Below, one piece after another: positions 8,846-17,556 of a stretch of DNA of 64,000 nt (position 1 is the first letter of the stretch; each line of letters opens with the position of its first letter). The stretch comes from an uncultured Clostridia bacterium (GTDB lineage: Bacteria > Bacillota > Clostridia > HGM11514), in NCBI GenBank assembly GCA_934464705.1, contig CAKSKB010000002.1, forward strand, positions 62,001 through 126,000, in the 5' to 3' direction. A program made the position numbers and the translations under genes. The notes below the pieces were generated by a model. That model had not been told where the DNA came from, did not search any database, and worked only from the letters and a program-made list of their open reading frames with translations.

Positions 8846-8880
8846 AAACAACCGACTTTTTCGGTTGTTTTTTGTTTTTA
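8846..8880 (+). terminator. rpsT terminator
   Basis: AAACAACCGA/TCGGTTGTTT perfect 10-base stem with a five-base loop, followed by a T-run. Confidence 0.9.
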
Positions 8881-8883
8881 AAC

Positions 8884-9108
8884 TTATCTGAAATCAAAAA
8901 GTTCTTTGGGGGAAATCTCCAGTATCTCACACATTCTGAAAATCACATCAAGTGATGTTCCGACATTTGCAAGCTCGATTGCGCTTATGTGGCTGCGGTC
9001 GATATTTAAAGCTTCCGCAAATTTCATTTGAGTAAAGCCCTTCTTTTTTCTGTAATAAGCAATGTTAAGCCCGAGGCTGCGATACTGTTCTTTGTAATTT
9101 TTATCCAT
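8884..9108 (-). CDS. XRE-family helix-turn-helix regulator
   Basis: 74 residues, essentially a single HTH_3 domain: LGLNIAYYRKKKGFTQMKFA, then ALNIDRSHISAIELANVGTS and a final helix pair IFRMCEILEISPKELFDF. AAGGTG lies just before the ATG. It is divergent from the OB-fold membrane protein gene at 9263, and an inverted repeat lies in the space between them. This looks like a small SinR-like or phage-type repressor; its targets are unknown. Confidence 0.88.
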   Translation of the reverse strand: MDKNYKEQYRSLGLNIAYYRKKKGFTQMKFAEALNIDRSHISAIELANVGTSLDVIFRMCEILEISPKELFDFR

Positions 9109-9184
9109 TCTATCACCTTGTATAATATTCTATACATTAATTTTATCAGTTATAAATATTTTTATAAACCTTGTGAAAACCCAA

Positions 9185-9209
9185 TTTTGACTATTGACAC
9201 AAGTCAAAA
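9185..9209. promoter_or_regulatory. Inverted repeat over the -35 of the 9263 gene
   Basis: TTTTGACT, nine bases, AGTCAAAA. The repeat is centred on the -35 box TTGACA (9194-9199) of the rightward promoter. Because an XRE gene is transcribed away from here, this is a candidate operator for it; that link is inferred. Confidence 0.5.
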
Positions 9210-9222
9210 AATGTGTTAGAAT
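9194..9222 (+). promoter_or_regulatory. Promoter of the OB-fold membrane protein gene
   Basis: TTGACA (9194-9199), 17 bases, TAGAAT (9217-9222). Confidence 0.75.
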
Positions 9223-9262
9223 AAATTTGTTGGAATATTTTATGAAAATCGGAGGATAAACG

Positions 9263-9820
9263 ATGGAAGAAAAAAATGAAGTAAAACAGAAAAAGCCGCT
9301 TTACAAAAGACCGTGGTTTATAATTCTGGCGGTTATTGCGGTTATCGGCTTTGCAAGAAGCGGTTTTAACAAACCGCTGCCGAACAAAGAATACAAAAGG
9401 CAGACCGTACAGCCGGCGGAAAACACGGCACAGGAAAGCCCGGAACAGTCCGGACAGACCGCCGAAACTCCGCAGGTTCAGCCGGAAGAGGAGCACGAAT
9501 ATCAGATTTGCATTGCAGATGACCTTTTTGAAGCTTTGAAAAACAATGCTCTTAATGCGAAGAACACATATAACGGGCAGTATATCGAGCTTTCCGGCGT
9601 TCTCAATAACATGGACAGCGACGGAGCGTATTTCGGTGTGGGCGCATTTGACCAAAGCGTGTATGATTCGGTAACATGCAGTATCAAAAACGAGGAACAG
9701 AAAAATATTATTGCCGGCTTTTCAACCGGGGACATGATAATTGTGCGCGGCAAAATCACCGAGGTGGGCGATATTTTGGGATATTATATGGATGTTGACG
9801 AAATAGTTGTTTCGGAGTAA
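9263..9820 (+). CDS. Membrane-anchored OB-fold (tRNA_anti-like) protein
   Basis: 185 residues, ATG behind GGAGG. A short basic N-terminus and one membrane helix (WFIILAVIAVIGFARSGF) are followed by a Pro/Gln/Glu-rich linker (about 50-80). The C-terminal domain has the pattern of the tRNA_anti-like OB-fold family: YNGQYIELSGVLNNMDSDGA, then IIAGFSTGDMIIVRGKITEV and YYMDVDEIVV. The function of such membrane-tethered OB folds is not known. It is transcribed alone and may be controlled by the divergent XRE gene. Confidence 0.7.
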   Translation: MEEKNEVKQKKPLYKRPWFIILAVIAVIGFARSGFNKPLPNKEYKRQTVQPAENTAQESPEQSGQTAETPQVQPEEEHEYQICIADDLFEALKNNALNAKNTYNGQYIELSGVLNNMDSDGAYFGVGAFDQSVYDSVTCSIKNEEQKNIIAGFSTGDMIIVRGKITEVGDILGYYMDVDEIVVSE

Positions 9821-9824
9821 ATGA

Positions 9825-9855
9825 AAATCCGTCGGTTTTGCCGGCGGATTTTTAT
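9825..9855 (+). terminator. Terminator after the OB-fold gene
   Basis: AAATCCGTCGG/CCGGCGGATTT stem with one G-U pair, loop TTTTG, then T-run. Confidence 0.85.
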
Positions 9856-9882
9856 TTTGCCGAAAACCGTCGCTTTTTGCGA

Positions 9883-9911
9883 TTGACATTATGCGTTTTA
9901 TTTGGTATACT
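9883..9911 (+). promoter_or_regulatory. ruvX promoter
   Basis: TTGACA (9883-9888), 17 bases, TATACT (9906-9911). Confidence 0.8.
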
Positions 9912-9949
9912 TATATTATCGAAGAATAAAATGTTACAAAGGTGATAAA

Positions 9950-10360
9950 ATGAGAATCCTCGGAATCGATTACGGCGACGCAAGAGTAGGGCTTGCAATT
10001 TCCGACCCGTTCGGGTGGACGGCGGCGGAGCTTCCGCAGATAAAGGGCGGAGACCTCGGCCGCGCGGGAAACGAAATTGCCGCAATCTGCAAAGAAAGAG
10101 GCATTGAAAAAATTGTTCTCGGGTACCCGAAAAACATGAACGGCACAATAGGTCCGAGGGGCGAGATTTCGGAAAAGTTTAAAGAGATACTCGAAAAAAA
10201 GACCGGGCTTTCCGTTGAACTGTGGGACGAACGCCTTACAACCGTTTCGGCTACCAATATTATGAACACCTCCGGTTTCAAAAGTTCCAAAAGAAAGGAC
10301 AGACGGGATTCTCTTTCGGCGGCGATAATTCTTGAAAGTTATCTTAAAAGTCTTGACTAA
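9950..10360 (+). CDS. ruvX: Putative pre-16S rRNA nuclease / Holliday junction resolvase-like RuvX (YqgF)
   Basis: 136 residues, RNase H-like fold. The first strand MRILGIDYGDARVGLAISDP carries the catalytic Asp; the second acidic motif is in LWDERLTT and the third near KDRRDSLSAAIIL. YqgF family proteins mature the 5' end of 16S rRNA in E. coli and were earlier described as resolvases. ATG behind AAAGGTGATAAA. The neighbour to the right is a DUF1292 protein, as in the Bacillus yrrK-yrzB pair. Confidence 0.92.
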   Translation: MRILGIDYGDARVGLAISDPFGWTAAELPQIKGGDLGRAGNEIAAICKERGIEKIVLGYPKNMNGTIGPRGEISEKFKEILEKKTGLSVELWDERLTTVSATNIMNTSGFKSSKRKDRRDSLSAAIILESYLKSLD

Positions 10361-10381
10361 ACGGCGTTTATGTTGTAAAAT
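10353..10381 (+). promoter_or_regulatory. Promoter of the DUF1292 gene
   Basis: TTGACT (10353-10358), 17 bases, TAAAAT (10376-10381); it begins inside the end of ruvX. Confidence 0.65.
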
Positions 10382-10412
10382 AATAGTATCGTAAAAGAAA
10401 GGCGGTAAAATT

Positions 10413-10706
10413 ATGAGCGAAAATGAAGATATAATCGTTCTTTATGATGAGGACGGCAATGAGGAAAATTATGAACACATCGATACAATAGAGTTTAACG
10501 GTGAATCCTATGTTGTTCTGACCCCGGCTCCCGAGGAGGACGATGAGGAATCGGACGATCTTGAAGTTGTTTTCATGAAGATTGTGCCGGATCCCGAAAA
10601 CGCAGGCGATCAGATGCTGGTCGTTATTGACGACGATGACGAGCTTGACGCTGTTTTCGCCGAGTTTTCCAGAATTATGGACGAATACGAAGACGCTGAC
10701 GAATAG
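10413..10706 (+). CDS. DUF1292 family acidic protein (YrzB-like)
   Basis: 97 residues, strongly acidic. It starts IIVLYDEDGNEENYEHIDTI and contains NGESYVVLTPA, the core of DUF1292. The function of the family is not established. It sits right after ruvX in many Bacillota, as here, but carries its own promoter. The last third is a run of Asp and Glu with a short helix. Confidence 0.85.
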   Translation: MSENEDIIVLYDEDGNEENYEHIDTIEFNGESYVVLTPAPEEDDEESDDLEVVFMKIVPDPENAGDQMLVVIDDDDELDAVFAEFSRIMDEYEDADE

Positions 10707-10712
10707 CTAAGC

Positions 10713-10910
10713 GTTTTACCCTGCTGTGTGCGTGAACTCCGACAAAGAATTTAACCGATAGATGAAAATAAGGGAGATCTTATTCCGCCGTGGCGTATAC
10801 GCCCCCGTCTTTTGACGCCAGGGGACATATAAAGCGGCGGATGGGTCACCCACCTGTGTGAAGCAGGTTAAATTTTCACGGAGAAAACGGCACCGCGGGG
10901 CATTTTTGTA
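10713..10910 (+). ncRNA. ssrS: Probable 6S RNA (SsrS)
   Basis: No gene fits this 236-base gap, yet it folds into one long rod. CCCTGCTGTGT (10719-10729) pairs with GCACCGCGGGG (10890-10900) with one mismatch and wobble pairs. Inside that, CTCCG pairs with CGGAG. After a large open region there is a terminal arm CCGCCG/CGGCGG that holds a nested CCCCCGTC/GACG..GGGG hairpin. A U-run follows at 10902-10908. A closing stem, a big central bubble and a terminal arm, about 190 nt long, match 6S RNA, which mimics an open promoter and sequesters sigma-A polymerase. No single motif proves the class; another structured RNA is possible. Confidence 0.62.
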
Positions 10911-10942
10911 TATTAATATATTTATATAAAGGAAGTGCTGTT

Positions 10943-11455
10943 ATGGAAGGATTTAAAGAGATTTCTGCGTTTGAACTTCAAAAAACACCTTTTGAAATGG
11001 TCGGAAAAGACTGGATGCTCATTTCTGCGGTTCACGGCGGCAGGGTCAACATGATGACCGCCAGCTGGGGCGGATTCGGCGTTATGTGGAACAAAAATGT
11101 TGCGTTTGCGGTCATTCGTCCGCAGAGGTTTACAAAGACCTTGGTTGACGGCGAGGATAAATTTACGCTTTCCTTCTATGGCGGCGAATACAGAAAAATG
11201 CTTAATTACTGCGGCAGCGCAAGCGGAAAGGACGAAGACAAGGTAAGAGGCGCAAATCTTACGCCCGTTTTTTCGGACGGTACGGTAAGCTTTGCCGAGG
11301 CGGAGGTTACGCTTGTATGCAAAAAGCTCTTTGCGCAAGGCTTTGACGGAAACTCATTTATCGACAAAAGCATTATCGGCAAAATGTATCCGGGAGGGGA
11401 TTTCCACACGCTCTACATTGCGGAAATAGAGAAGGTTTATGTTAAAAACGCTTGA
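10943..11455 (+). CDS. Flavin reductase-like (FMN-binding split-barrel) protein
   Basis: 170 residues, ATG behind AGGAAG. It matches the flavin reductase-like/flavoredoxin group: MLISAVHGGRVNMMTASWGG is the first strand and FMN-phosphate loop, AFAVIRPQRFTKTLVD the second core piece, and FHTLYIAEIEKVYV the C-terminal strand. Such proteins bind FMN and act as small reductases or electron carriers in anaerobes. The partner is unknown and there is no obvious operon. Confidence 0.85.
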   Translation: MEGFKEISAFELQKTPFEMVGKDWMLISAVHGGRVNMMTASWGGFGVMWNKNVAFAVIRPQRFTKTLVDGEDKFTLSFYGGEYRKMLNYCGSASGKDEDKVRGANLTPVFSDGTVSFAEAEVTLVCKKLFAQGFDGNSFIDKSIIGKMYPGGDFHTLYIAEIEKVYVKNA

Positions 11456-11480
11456 ATTTTCCGTATGTCTGTGATATAAT
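11452..11480 (+). promoter_or_regulatory. secA promoter
   Basis: TTGAAT (11452-11457), 17 bases, TATAAT (11475-11480). It probably also drives prfB and prfA. Confidence 0.75.
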
Positions 11481-11536
11481 TAATAGGATAACGAAGCAGT
11501 ATACTACTTATTGCCTGTTACAAAGGGGGTAATTCT

Positions 11537-14278
11537 ATGATAAAATCAGTAATTGAAAAAATGTTCGGTAGCTATTCCGACCACGAAATCAAACGAATCG
11601 AAAAAACGGCAAACAAAATCGAGTCGTATGAAGAGGAGTACAGGGCTTTGAGCGATGAGGAACTTAAAGCAAAAACTCCGTACTTTAAAGAAAGGCTTAA
11701 AAACGGCGAAACGCTTGACGATATTCTGCCCGAAGCTTTTGCGGCTGTCCGTGAGGCGGCTGACAGAGTGCTCGGAATGAGACACTTTCATGTACAGCTT
11801 CTCGGCGGTATAATTCTTCATCAGGGAAGAATCGCCGAAATGAAAACCGGTGAGGGTAAAACGCTTGTTGCAACGCTGCCGTCGTACCTCAATGCACTTT
11901 CGGGGAAGGGCGTTCATGTTGTAACCGTAAACGATTACCTCGCAAGGCGTGACAGTGAATGGATGGGTAAAATCCATGAATTTTTGGGACTTAAGGTCGG
12001 GCTTATCGTGAACGGCCTTCCGCAGCCTCTGAGAAAGGAAGCCTACGACGCTGACATAACATACGGCACAAACAACGAAATGGGCTTCGATTATCTTCGC
12101 GACAACACCGCAATTTACAAGAAGGATATGGTTCAGAGAGGGCATAATTTTGCAATCGTCGATGAGGTCGACTCAATCCTTATCGATGAAGCGAGAACTC
12201 CTCTTATTATAGCGGGTCTCGGGGATAAGTCCAGCGAACTTTACGAGAGAACCGACAGGTTCGCAAGAACCCTCACTCCCATGAAGGTTGTGGAGCTTGA
12301 CAACAAGGAACTTCACGATGATGTCGATGCGGATTACATTGTTGACGAAAAGGCAAGAACCGCTACCCTTACCGCAAGAGGAACAAAAAAGGCGGAGGCT
12401 TATTTCGGAATCGAGAATCTGACAGACGCCGAGAATATAGAAATAATGCACCATGTCAACCTTGCAATCAGGGCGTACGGAATCATGCGCCGTGATATAG
12501 ACTATGTCGTTAAAGAAGGTCAGGTGCTTATAGTTGATGAATTTACCGGGCGAATCATGCTCGGCAGACGCTACAGCGAGGGTCTGCACCAGGCGATTGA
12601 AGCCAAGGAAGGCGTAAAAATTGCGGACGAGAACAAAACCATCGCAACAATTACGCTTCAGAATTACTTCAGGCTTTACGATAAGCTTTCCGGTATGACC
12701 GGTACGGCGCTTACGGAAGAAAAGGAATTCCGTGAAATCTACAAGCTTGATGTTGTTGCAATTCCTACGAATAAGCCGGTAGGTAGGGTTGACCTTCCGG
12801 ACCTTATATATAAAAACGAGCACGGCAAGTTTGCGGCGATTATAAACGAAGTCGCAGCGGCTCACGAAAAGGGACAGCCGGTGCTTATCGGTACAACATC
12901 GATTGAAAAGTCGGAACTTCTCAGCCGTGAACTTAAAAGAAGGGGCATCAGGCATGAAGTCTTAAACGCTAAGCAGCACGAAAGAGAAGCCCAGATTGTT
13001 GCACAGGCCGGTAAGCCGGGTGCGGTTACGGTAGCAACCAACATGGCGGGCCGAGGAACGGATATTGTTCTCGGCGGCAATGCCGAATTTATGGCAAAGC
13101 ATGAGCTGCGCCATCTCGGATTTTCCGGGCTTGCCGTTGCGCTTTGCGACGGAAACGGCGAAACGGACAACGAAGAAGTTACAGAGGCAAGAGAAAAATA
13201 TAAAGAACTCTGCAAAGAGTTTAAACAAAAGCTTGAACCCGAAAAACAGAAGGTTCTTGAAGCCGGCGGTCTTTATATTATAGGAACGGAGCGCCATGAA
13301 AGCCGCCGTATAGATAATCAGCTCAGAGGCCGTGCCGGCCGTCAGGGTGACCCGGGTAAATCAAGGTTCTTTCTGTCGCTTGACGATGAACTTATGCGTC
13401 TTTTCGGTTCGGAAAGGATTCAGGGATTTATTGACCGCAATCTTGAAGACGACCAGCCGATTGAAAACGCATTCCTTACAAAACAGATTGAAAGCGCACA
13501 GTCAAGGGTTGAGGGCAGAAACTTTGACGCCAGAAAGAGCGTTCTTGAGTATGACGATGTCCTGAACACGCAGCGCCAGAAGATTTACGAGCAGCGCCAG
13601 ATGGTGCTTGACTGCATGGATATAAGGGAAAGTATTCACCATATGATTACCTCGACAATCCGTGATTTTGTGAAGTCGTATACCTCGGAGAGCAGGTACG
13701 CCGAGGAGTGGGATATGAGAGCGATTTTGGACCATTTTGAAGGGCTTTTCTTAGAGCCGGGTCAGCTCACATATACAAAAGACGAACTTTCTGACCTTAC
13801 CGAGGACATTCTTGTAAACGACCTCTGTGAGGCGGCGGACAAGTTCTATGCCGAGAAGGAAGAGGCCGTCGGCAGCGATATTATGCGTGAGTTTGAGCGT
13901 GTAATGCTGCTCCGTACGGTTGATAAGAATTGGATTGAGCATATCGAGAACATGGAGGAACTTAAGCAGGGCATAAGGCTTCGTGCGTTTGCACAGCAGG
14001 ATCCGCTTATCGCCTTCAAGACGGAAGGCTCTGACATGTATGACGAGATGAACGAAACAATCCGCCGTGAAACGGTCGAACTTCTGTTTAAAGTTAAAAT
14101 AAGAAAAGAACAGGAAATCAAGCGTGAACAGGTTGCCGCTCCCGTCAATGCGTCACACGGCGACGGCTCGGACAATTCGGCAAGAACCGTTGTAAAACCG
14201 AAAAAAGTCGGCAGAAACGACCCGTGCCCCTGCGGTTCGGGCAAGAAATATAAACAATGCTGCGGCAGAAACGAATAA
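11537..14278 (+). CDS. secA: Preprotein translocase ATPase SecA
   Basis: 913 residues, full length for the family. The first nucleotide-binding domain has Walker A MKTGEGKT (about 102-109) and Walker B VDEVDSILIDEARTPLI (about 207-223). The preprotein cross-linking domain follows, then the second motor domain with NMAGRGTDIVLGG and RGRAGRQGDPG. The tail ends in the zinc-binding SEC-C motif CPCGSGKKYKQCCG, which contacts SecB-like factors or lipids. SecA drives secretion through SecYEG. ATG lies behind AAGGGGG. The genes prfB and prfA follow closely. Confidence 0.97.
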   Translation: MIKSVIEKMFGSYSDHEIKRIEKTANKIESYEEEYRALSDEELKAKTPYFKERLKNGETLDDILPEAFAAVREAADRVLGMRHFHVQLLGGIILHQGRIAEMKTGEGKTLVATLPSYLNALSGKGVHVVTVNDYLARRDSEWMGKIHEFLGLKVGLIVNGLPQPLRKEAYDADITYGTNNEMGFDYLRDNTAIYKKDMVQRGHNFAIVDEVDSILIDEARTPLIIAGLGDKSSELYERTDRFARTLTPMKVVELDNKELHDDVDADYIVDEKARTATLTARGTKKAEAYFGIENLTDAENIEIMHHVNLAIRAYGIMRRDIDYVVKEGQVLIVDEFTGRIMLGRRYSEGLHQAIEAKEGVKIADENKTIATITLQNYFRLYDKLSGMTGTALTEEKEFREIYKLDVVAIPTNKPVGRVDLPDLIYKNEHGKFAAIINEVAAAHEKGQPVLIGTTSIEKSELLSRELKRRGIRHEVLNAKQHEREAQIVAQAGKPGAVTVATNMAGRGTDIVLGGNAEFMAKHELRHLGFSGLAVALCDGNGETDNEEVTEAREKYKELCKEFKQKLEPEKQKVLEAGGLYIIGTERHESRRIDNQLRGRAGRQGDPGKSRFFLSLDDELMRLFGSERIQGFIDRNLEDDQPIENAFLTKQIESAQSRVEGRNFDARKSVLEYDDVLNTQRQKIYEQRQMVLDCMDIRESIHHMITSTIRDFVKSYTSESRYAEEWDMRAILDHFEGLFLEPGQLTYTKDELSDLTEDILVNDLCEAADKFYAEKEEAVGSDIMREFERVMLLRTVDKNWIEHIENMEELKQGIRLRAFAQQDPLIAFKTEGSDMYDEMNETIRRETVELLFKVKIRKEQEIKREQVAAPVNASHGDGSDNSARTVVKPKKVGRNDPCPCGSGKKYKQCCGRNE

Positions 14279-14298
14279 TTTTTAAGGAGTTGATAATA

Positions 14299-15412
14299 AT
14301 GCTGGAATACGATGAATACCGTATATCCCTTACGGGAATGGAACAGGATATTAACGATTTGAGGGATTCACTTTGACATCGCTGATACAAAAAGCGAGAT
14401 AGCGGATTTGGAGGCTAAAGCGTCCGAACCGGATTTTTGGAATGATATGGAGAATTCAAGCAAGGTTCTTCAGAAAACAAAAGCGCTCAAAGATAAGGTT
14501 GAGCGCTTTGAGGCGCTTGCCTCCGCAAGGGAAGATTTGCTTGTGCTTATCGAGATGGCGGAGGAGGAAAACGACCCCTCATATGCCGGCGAGGTTAAGA
14601 CGGGCTATGAAAAACTGACAGCCGATATCGCCGATATGAAACTCGAAACGCTTCTCTCCGGGCAGTATGACAAGAATAACGCAATCATAACCCTTCATGC
14701 CGGCGCAGGCGGAACGGAAGCGCACGACTGGGTTGAAATGCTTTACAGAATGTATGTGAGATGGAGCGAGCGAAGAGGCTATAAAGTGACCGAACTTGAT
14801 TTCCTTGCAGGCGATGAGGCCGGTATAAAGAGCGTTTCGTTCAGAATTGAGGGACTTAATGCTTACGGCTATGCAAAGGCGGAAAAGGGAATACACCGCC
14901 TTGTGCGCATATCTCCGTTTGACGCCGCCGGAAGAAGGCACACTTCATTTGCCTCGTGCGATGTTATGCCGGAACTTGATGACGATATCGAAATCGACAT
15001 TAACCCCGAAGATTTGAAGGTTGACACCTACCGTTCGAGCGGTGCCGGCGGTCAGCATATCAACAAGACGGATTCGGCAATAAGAATAACGCATATTCCG
15101 ACCGGTATCGTGGTTTCGTGTCAGAACGAGCGTTCGCAGCACAAAAACCGCGATATTGCCATGAAAATGCTTATGGCGAAGCTCCTGGAACTTAAAGAAC
15201 AGGAAAACAAAGAAAAAATCGATGATATCAAGGGCGAACAGAAGGAAATCGCCTGGGGCAGCCAGATAAGGTCTTATGTGTTCCACCCGTACACCCTTGT
15301 AAAGGATCACCGAACGGGCTGCGAAACGGGTAATGTTACGGCGGTAATGGACGGCGACATCGATATGTTTATAAACGAATATCTCAAAGCGGCGAGCAGG
15401 GGGGAACTGTAA
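14299..15412 (+). CDS. prfB: Peptide chain release factor 2 (programmed +1 frameshift)
   Basis: The reading frame starts at ATG 14299 behind AAGGAG and meets an in-frame TGA at 14374-14376 after 25 codons. The site AGGGATTCACTTTGAC is the classical prfB frameshift signal: an internal Shine-Dalgarno-like AGGG, then CTT TGA C. A +1 slip on CTT lets translation go on from GAC (14375), giving 370 residues in total. RF2 recognises UGA and UAA, so low RF2 favours frameshifting and self-regulates. The SPF recognition tripeptide (RISPFDAAGRR) and catalytic GGQ (GAGGQHINKTDS) are present. The stop overlaps the prfA start as TAATG. Confidence 0.96.
14360..14377 (+). promoter_or_regulatory. prfB recoding site
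   Basis: AGGG near 14362, spacer GATTCA, then CTT TGA C with the TGA at 14374-14376. This is the conserved autoregulatory +1 frameshift window of prfB. Confidence 0.93.
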
Positions 15413-16479
15413 TGTTTGAAAAGTTAGCATTTATTGAAGAAAGATACGAGCAGCTTTCAAAGCAGATCAGCGACCCCGATGTTATAGCCGATCAGGAAAA
15501 ATGGCGCAAACTGATGAAGGAACATTCCGACATCACGCCGATTGTCGAAAAGTACAAAGAATACAAAAAGTGCAAGGACGACATCGAAGGCGCACAGGAA
15601 ATCCTTAAAGAGGAGTCCGATCCCGAACTTAAGGAAATGGCGCAGGCGGAAATCGAGGACGCAAAGGAAAATATCGAAAAAATAGCGGAGGAGCTTAAAA
15701 TTCTTCTTCTCCCCAAAGACCCCAACGATGACAAGAATGTTATCATCGAAATAAGGGGCGGTGCCGGCGGCGATGAGGCGGCGCTTTTTGCGGCGGACCT
15801 TTTCAGAATGTATTCGATGTATGCCGAAACCAGGCGCTGGAAGGTTGAAATATTAAGCGCAAACGAAACCGATATAGGCGGATACAAGGAAATTTCGTTC
15901 AGTATAGAAGGGCACGGCGCATACAGCCGTTTCAAGTTTGAAAGCGGTGTGCACAGAGTTCAGAGGATTCCTTCAACTGAGTCTGGCGGGAGAATCCACA
16001 CCTCAACCGTTACGGTTGCGGTTCTGCCGGAGGTTGAAGAGGTCGAGGTTGAGATTAATCCCAACGACCTCAGAATAGATGTTTTCAGAGCGGGCGGTCC
16101 GGGCGGTCAGTGCGTAAACACAACCGACTCCGCCGTCAGAATAACACATCTTCCGACGGGTATTGTTGTTTCGTGCCAGGACGAAAAGTCGCAGCTTAAA
16201 AACAAGGACAAGGCTATGAAAATTCTCCGTTCAAGGGTTTACGACGCATTTTTGGAACAGCAGAACGCCGAAATTGCGGCAGAACGCAAAAGTCAGGTCG
16301 GAACGGGCGACCGAAGCGAAAGAATCAGAACCTACAACTACCCCCAGGGGCGTGTTACCGACCACAGAATCGGGCTTACGCTTCATAAACTCGATATGGT
16401 TTTGAACGGCGATCTGGACGAGATTATGGACGCACTTATAACAGAAAGCCAAAGCAGAAAGCTTCAGGAGGAAGTGTAA
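15412..16479 (+). CDS. prfA: Peptide chain release factor 1
   Basis: 355 residues. The P-x-T recognition motif is PST (HRVQRIPSTESGGR) and the catalytic loop is GGPGGQCVNTTDSAVRITH. RF1 terminates at UAA and UAG. The N-terminal helical domain ISDPDVIADQEKWRKLMKEH is normal. It overlaps prfB by one base (TAATG), so the two release factors are translationally coupled here, and sua5 follows seven bases later. Confidence 0.96.
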   Translation: MFEKLAFIEERYEQLSKQISDPDVIADQEKWRKLMKEHSDITPIVEKYKEYKKCKDDIEGAQEILKEESDPELKEMAQAEIEDAKENIEKIAEELKILLLPKDPNDDKNVIIEIRGGAGGDEAALFAADLFRMYSMYAETRRWKVEILSANETDIGGYKEISFSIEGHGAYSRFKFESGVHRVQRIPSTESGGRIHTSTVTVAVLPEVEEVEVEINPNDLRIDVFRAGGPGGQCVNTTDSAVRITHLPTGIVVSCQDEKSQLKNKDKAMKILRSRVYDAFLEQQNAEIAAERKSQVGTGDRSERIRTYNYPQGRVTDHRIGLTLHKLDMVLNGDLDEIMDALITESQSRKLQEEV

Positions 16480-16485
16480 TTTTCA

Positions 16486-17556
16486 ATGCTTGTTGTTACT
16501 GTAGATAAGGATAATATTGATGAAAGCCTACTCTGCGAGCCGGCAAGGATAATAAGAGAGGGCGGCACTGTTGCGTTTCCCACCGAAACGGTTTACGGTC
16601 TTGGTGCAAATGCGCTCATAAAATCCGCGGTGGACGATATTTTTAAGGCCAAGGGCAGACCGAATGACAACCCTCTTATTGTGCATATATCGGAGGTCGG
16701 TCAGGTTAATGATTTGGTCCGTGAAATTCCGGAGAATGCCAAAATTCTTATGGATACATTCTGGCCCGGTCCTCTCACGATTATCATGAAAAAGTCGGAC
16801 ATTGTGCCCGAAAATGTTACGGCAGGGCTTGATACGGTCGGAATAAGATTCCCCGAAAATGCGGTGTGCAGAGAGTTTCTGCGCATTGCCGGTGTGCCGG
16901 TTGCCGCACCTTCGGCAAACACCTCCGGTAAGCCCAGCCCCACAAGGGCAGAACATGTTATATCGGATTTGGACGGTAAGATTGACGCCGTTATAGACGG
17001 CGGCAGCTCCCGTTTCGGGCTGGAGTCCACGATAGTTGATGTCAGCGGCGATGTTCCCATGCTTCTCCGCCCGGGAAGCGTTACGGTCGAGCAGCTGAGG
17101 TGCGCTTTGGGCAGGGTGGATATTGACCCTGCGGTTGTAAGCAAACCGAAGCCGGGGCTTGTTGCAAAGGCTCCCGGTATGAAGTACAAGCATTATTCCC
17201 CTAACGCCGAGGTCTATGCGGTTACGGGGGATTCGGACTTTGTTTCGCAGTATATAAATAAAGAGGTTCTCCGCCTTAAGAAAGAAGGAAAAAGAGTCGG
17301 CGCAATGGTCTATTCCGAAACGCTGCCGAAGATAAAAAATGCCGATATTCTGAAGGATTTGGGCAGCACGAAAGAGCGTGCCGCAGCGGAACTTTTCTTT
17401 GATTTAAGGGATTTTGACCGTCTCGGTGCGGATGTTGTTTTCGCCGAAGGAACAAGCAACGAGGGCGTCGGGCTTGCGGTTTCGAACCGTCTTAACAAAG
17501 CGGCCGGCTATAAAATTATAAGTAAGGATAGTTTTGATGAAAGCACCCAGAAATAA
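16486..17556 (+). CDS. tsaC: L-threonylcarbamoyladenylate synthase (Sua5/YwlC type)
   Basis: 356 residues, the long Sua5 form. The YrdC domain (about 10-205) has GTVAFPTETVYGLGANA and KAKGRPNDNPLIVHI. A C-terminal Sua5 domain follows the linker PGLVAKAPGMKYKHYSP. The enzyme makes threonylcarbamoyl-AMP from threonine, bicarbonate and ATP for the t6A37 modification of ANN-decoding tRNAs. The order prfA-sua5-...-ywlE matches the Bacillus prfA-ywlC-ywlE neighbourhood. Its end overlaps the methyltransferase gene by 20 bases. Confidence 0.94.
   Translation: MLVVTVDKDNIDESLLCEPARIIREGGTVAFPTETVYGLGANALIKSAVDDIFKAKGRPNDNPLIVHISEVGQVNDLVREIPENAKILMDTFWPGPLTIIMKKSDIVPENVTAGLDTVGIRFPENAVCREFLRIAGVPVAAPSANTSGKPSPTRAEHVISDLDGKIDAVIDGGSSRFGLESTIVDVSGDVPMLLRPGSVTVEQLRCALGRVDIDPAVVSKPKPGLVAKAPGMKYKHYSPNAEVYAVTGDSDFVSQYINKEVLRLKKEGKRVGAMVYSETLPKIKNADILKDLGSTKERAAAELFFDLRDFDRLGADVVFAEGTSNEGVGLAVSNRLNKAAGYKIISKDSFDESTQK

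Noticed and set aside
14374..14376. In-frame TGA early in prfB, looking like a nonsense mutation
   Set aside because: It is the conserved programmed +1 frameshift site (AGGG, CTT TGA C).
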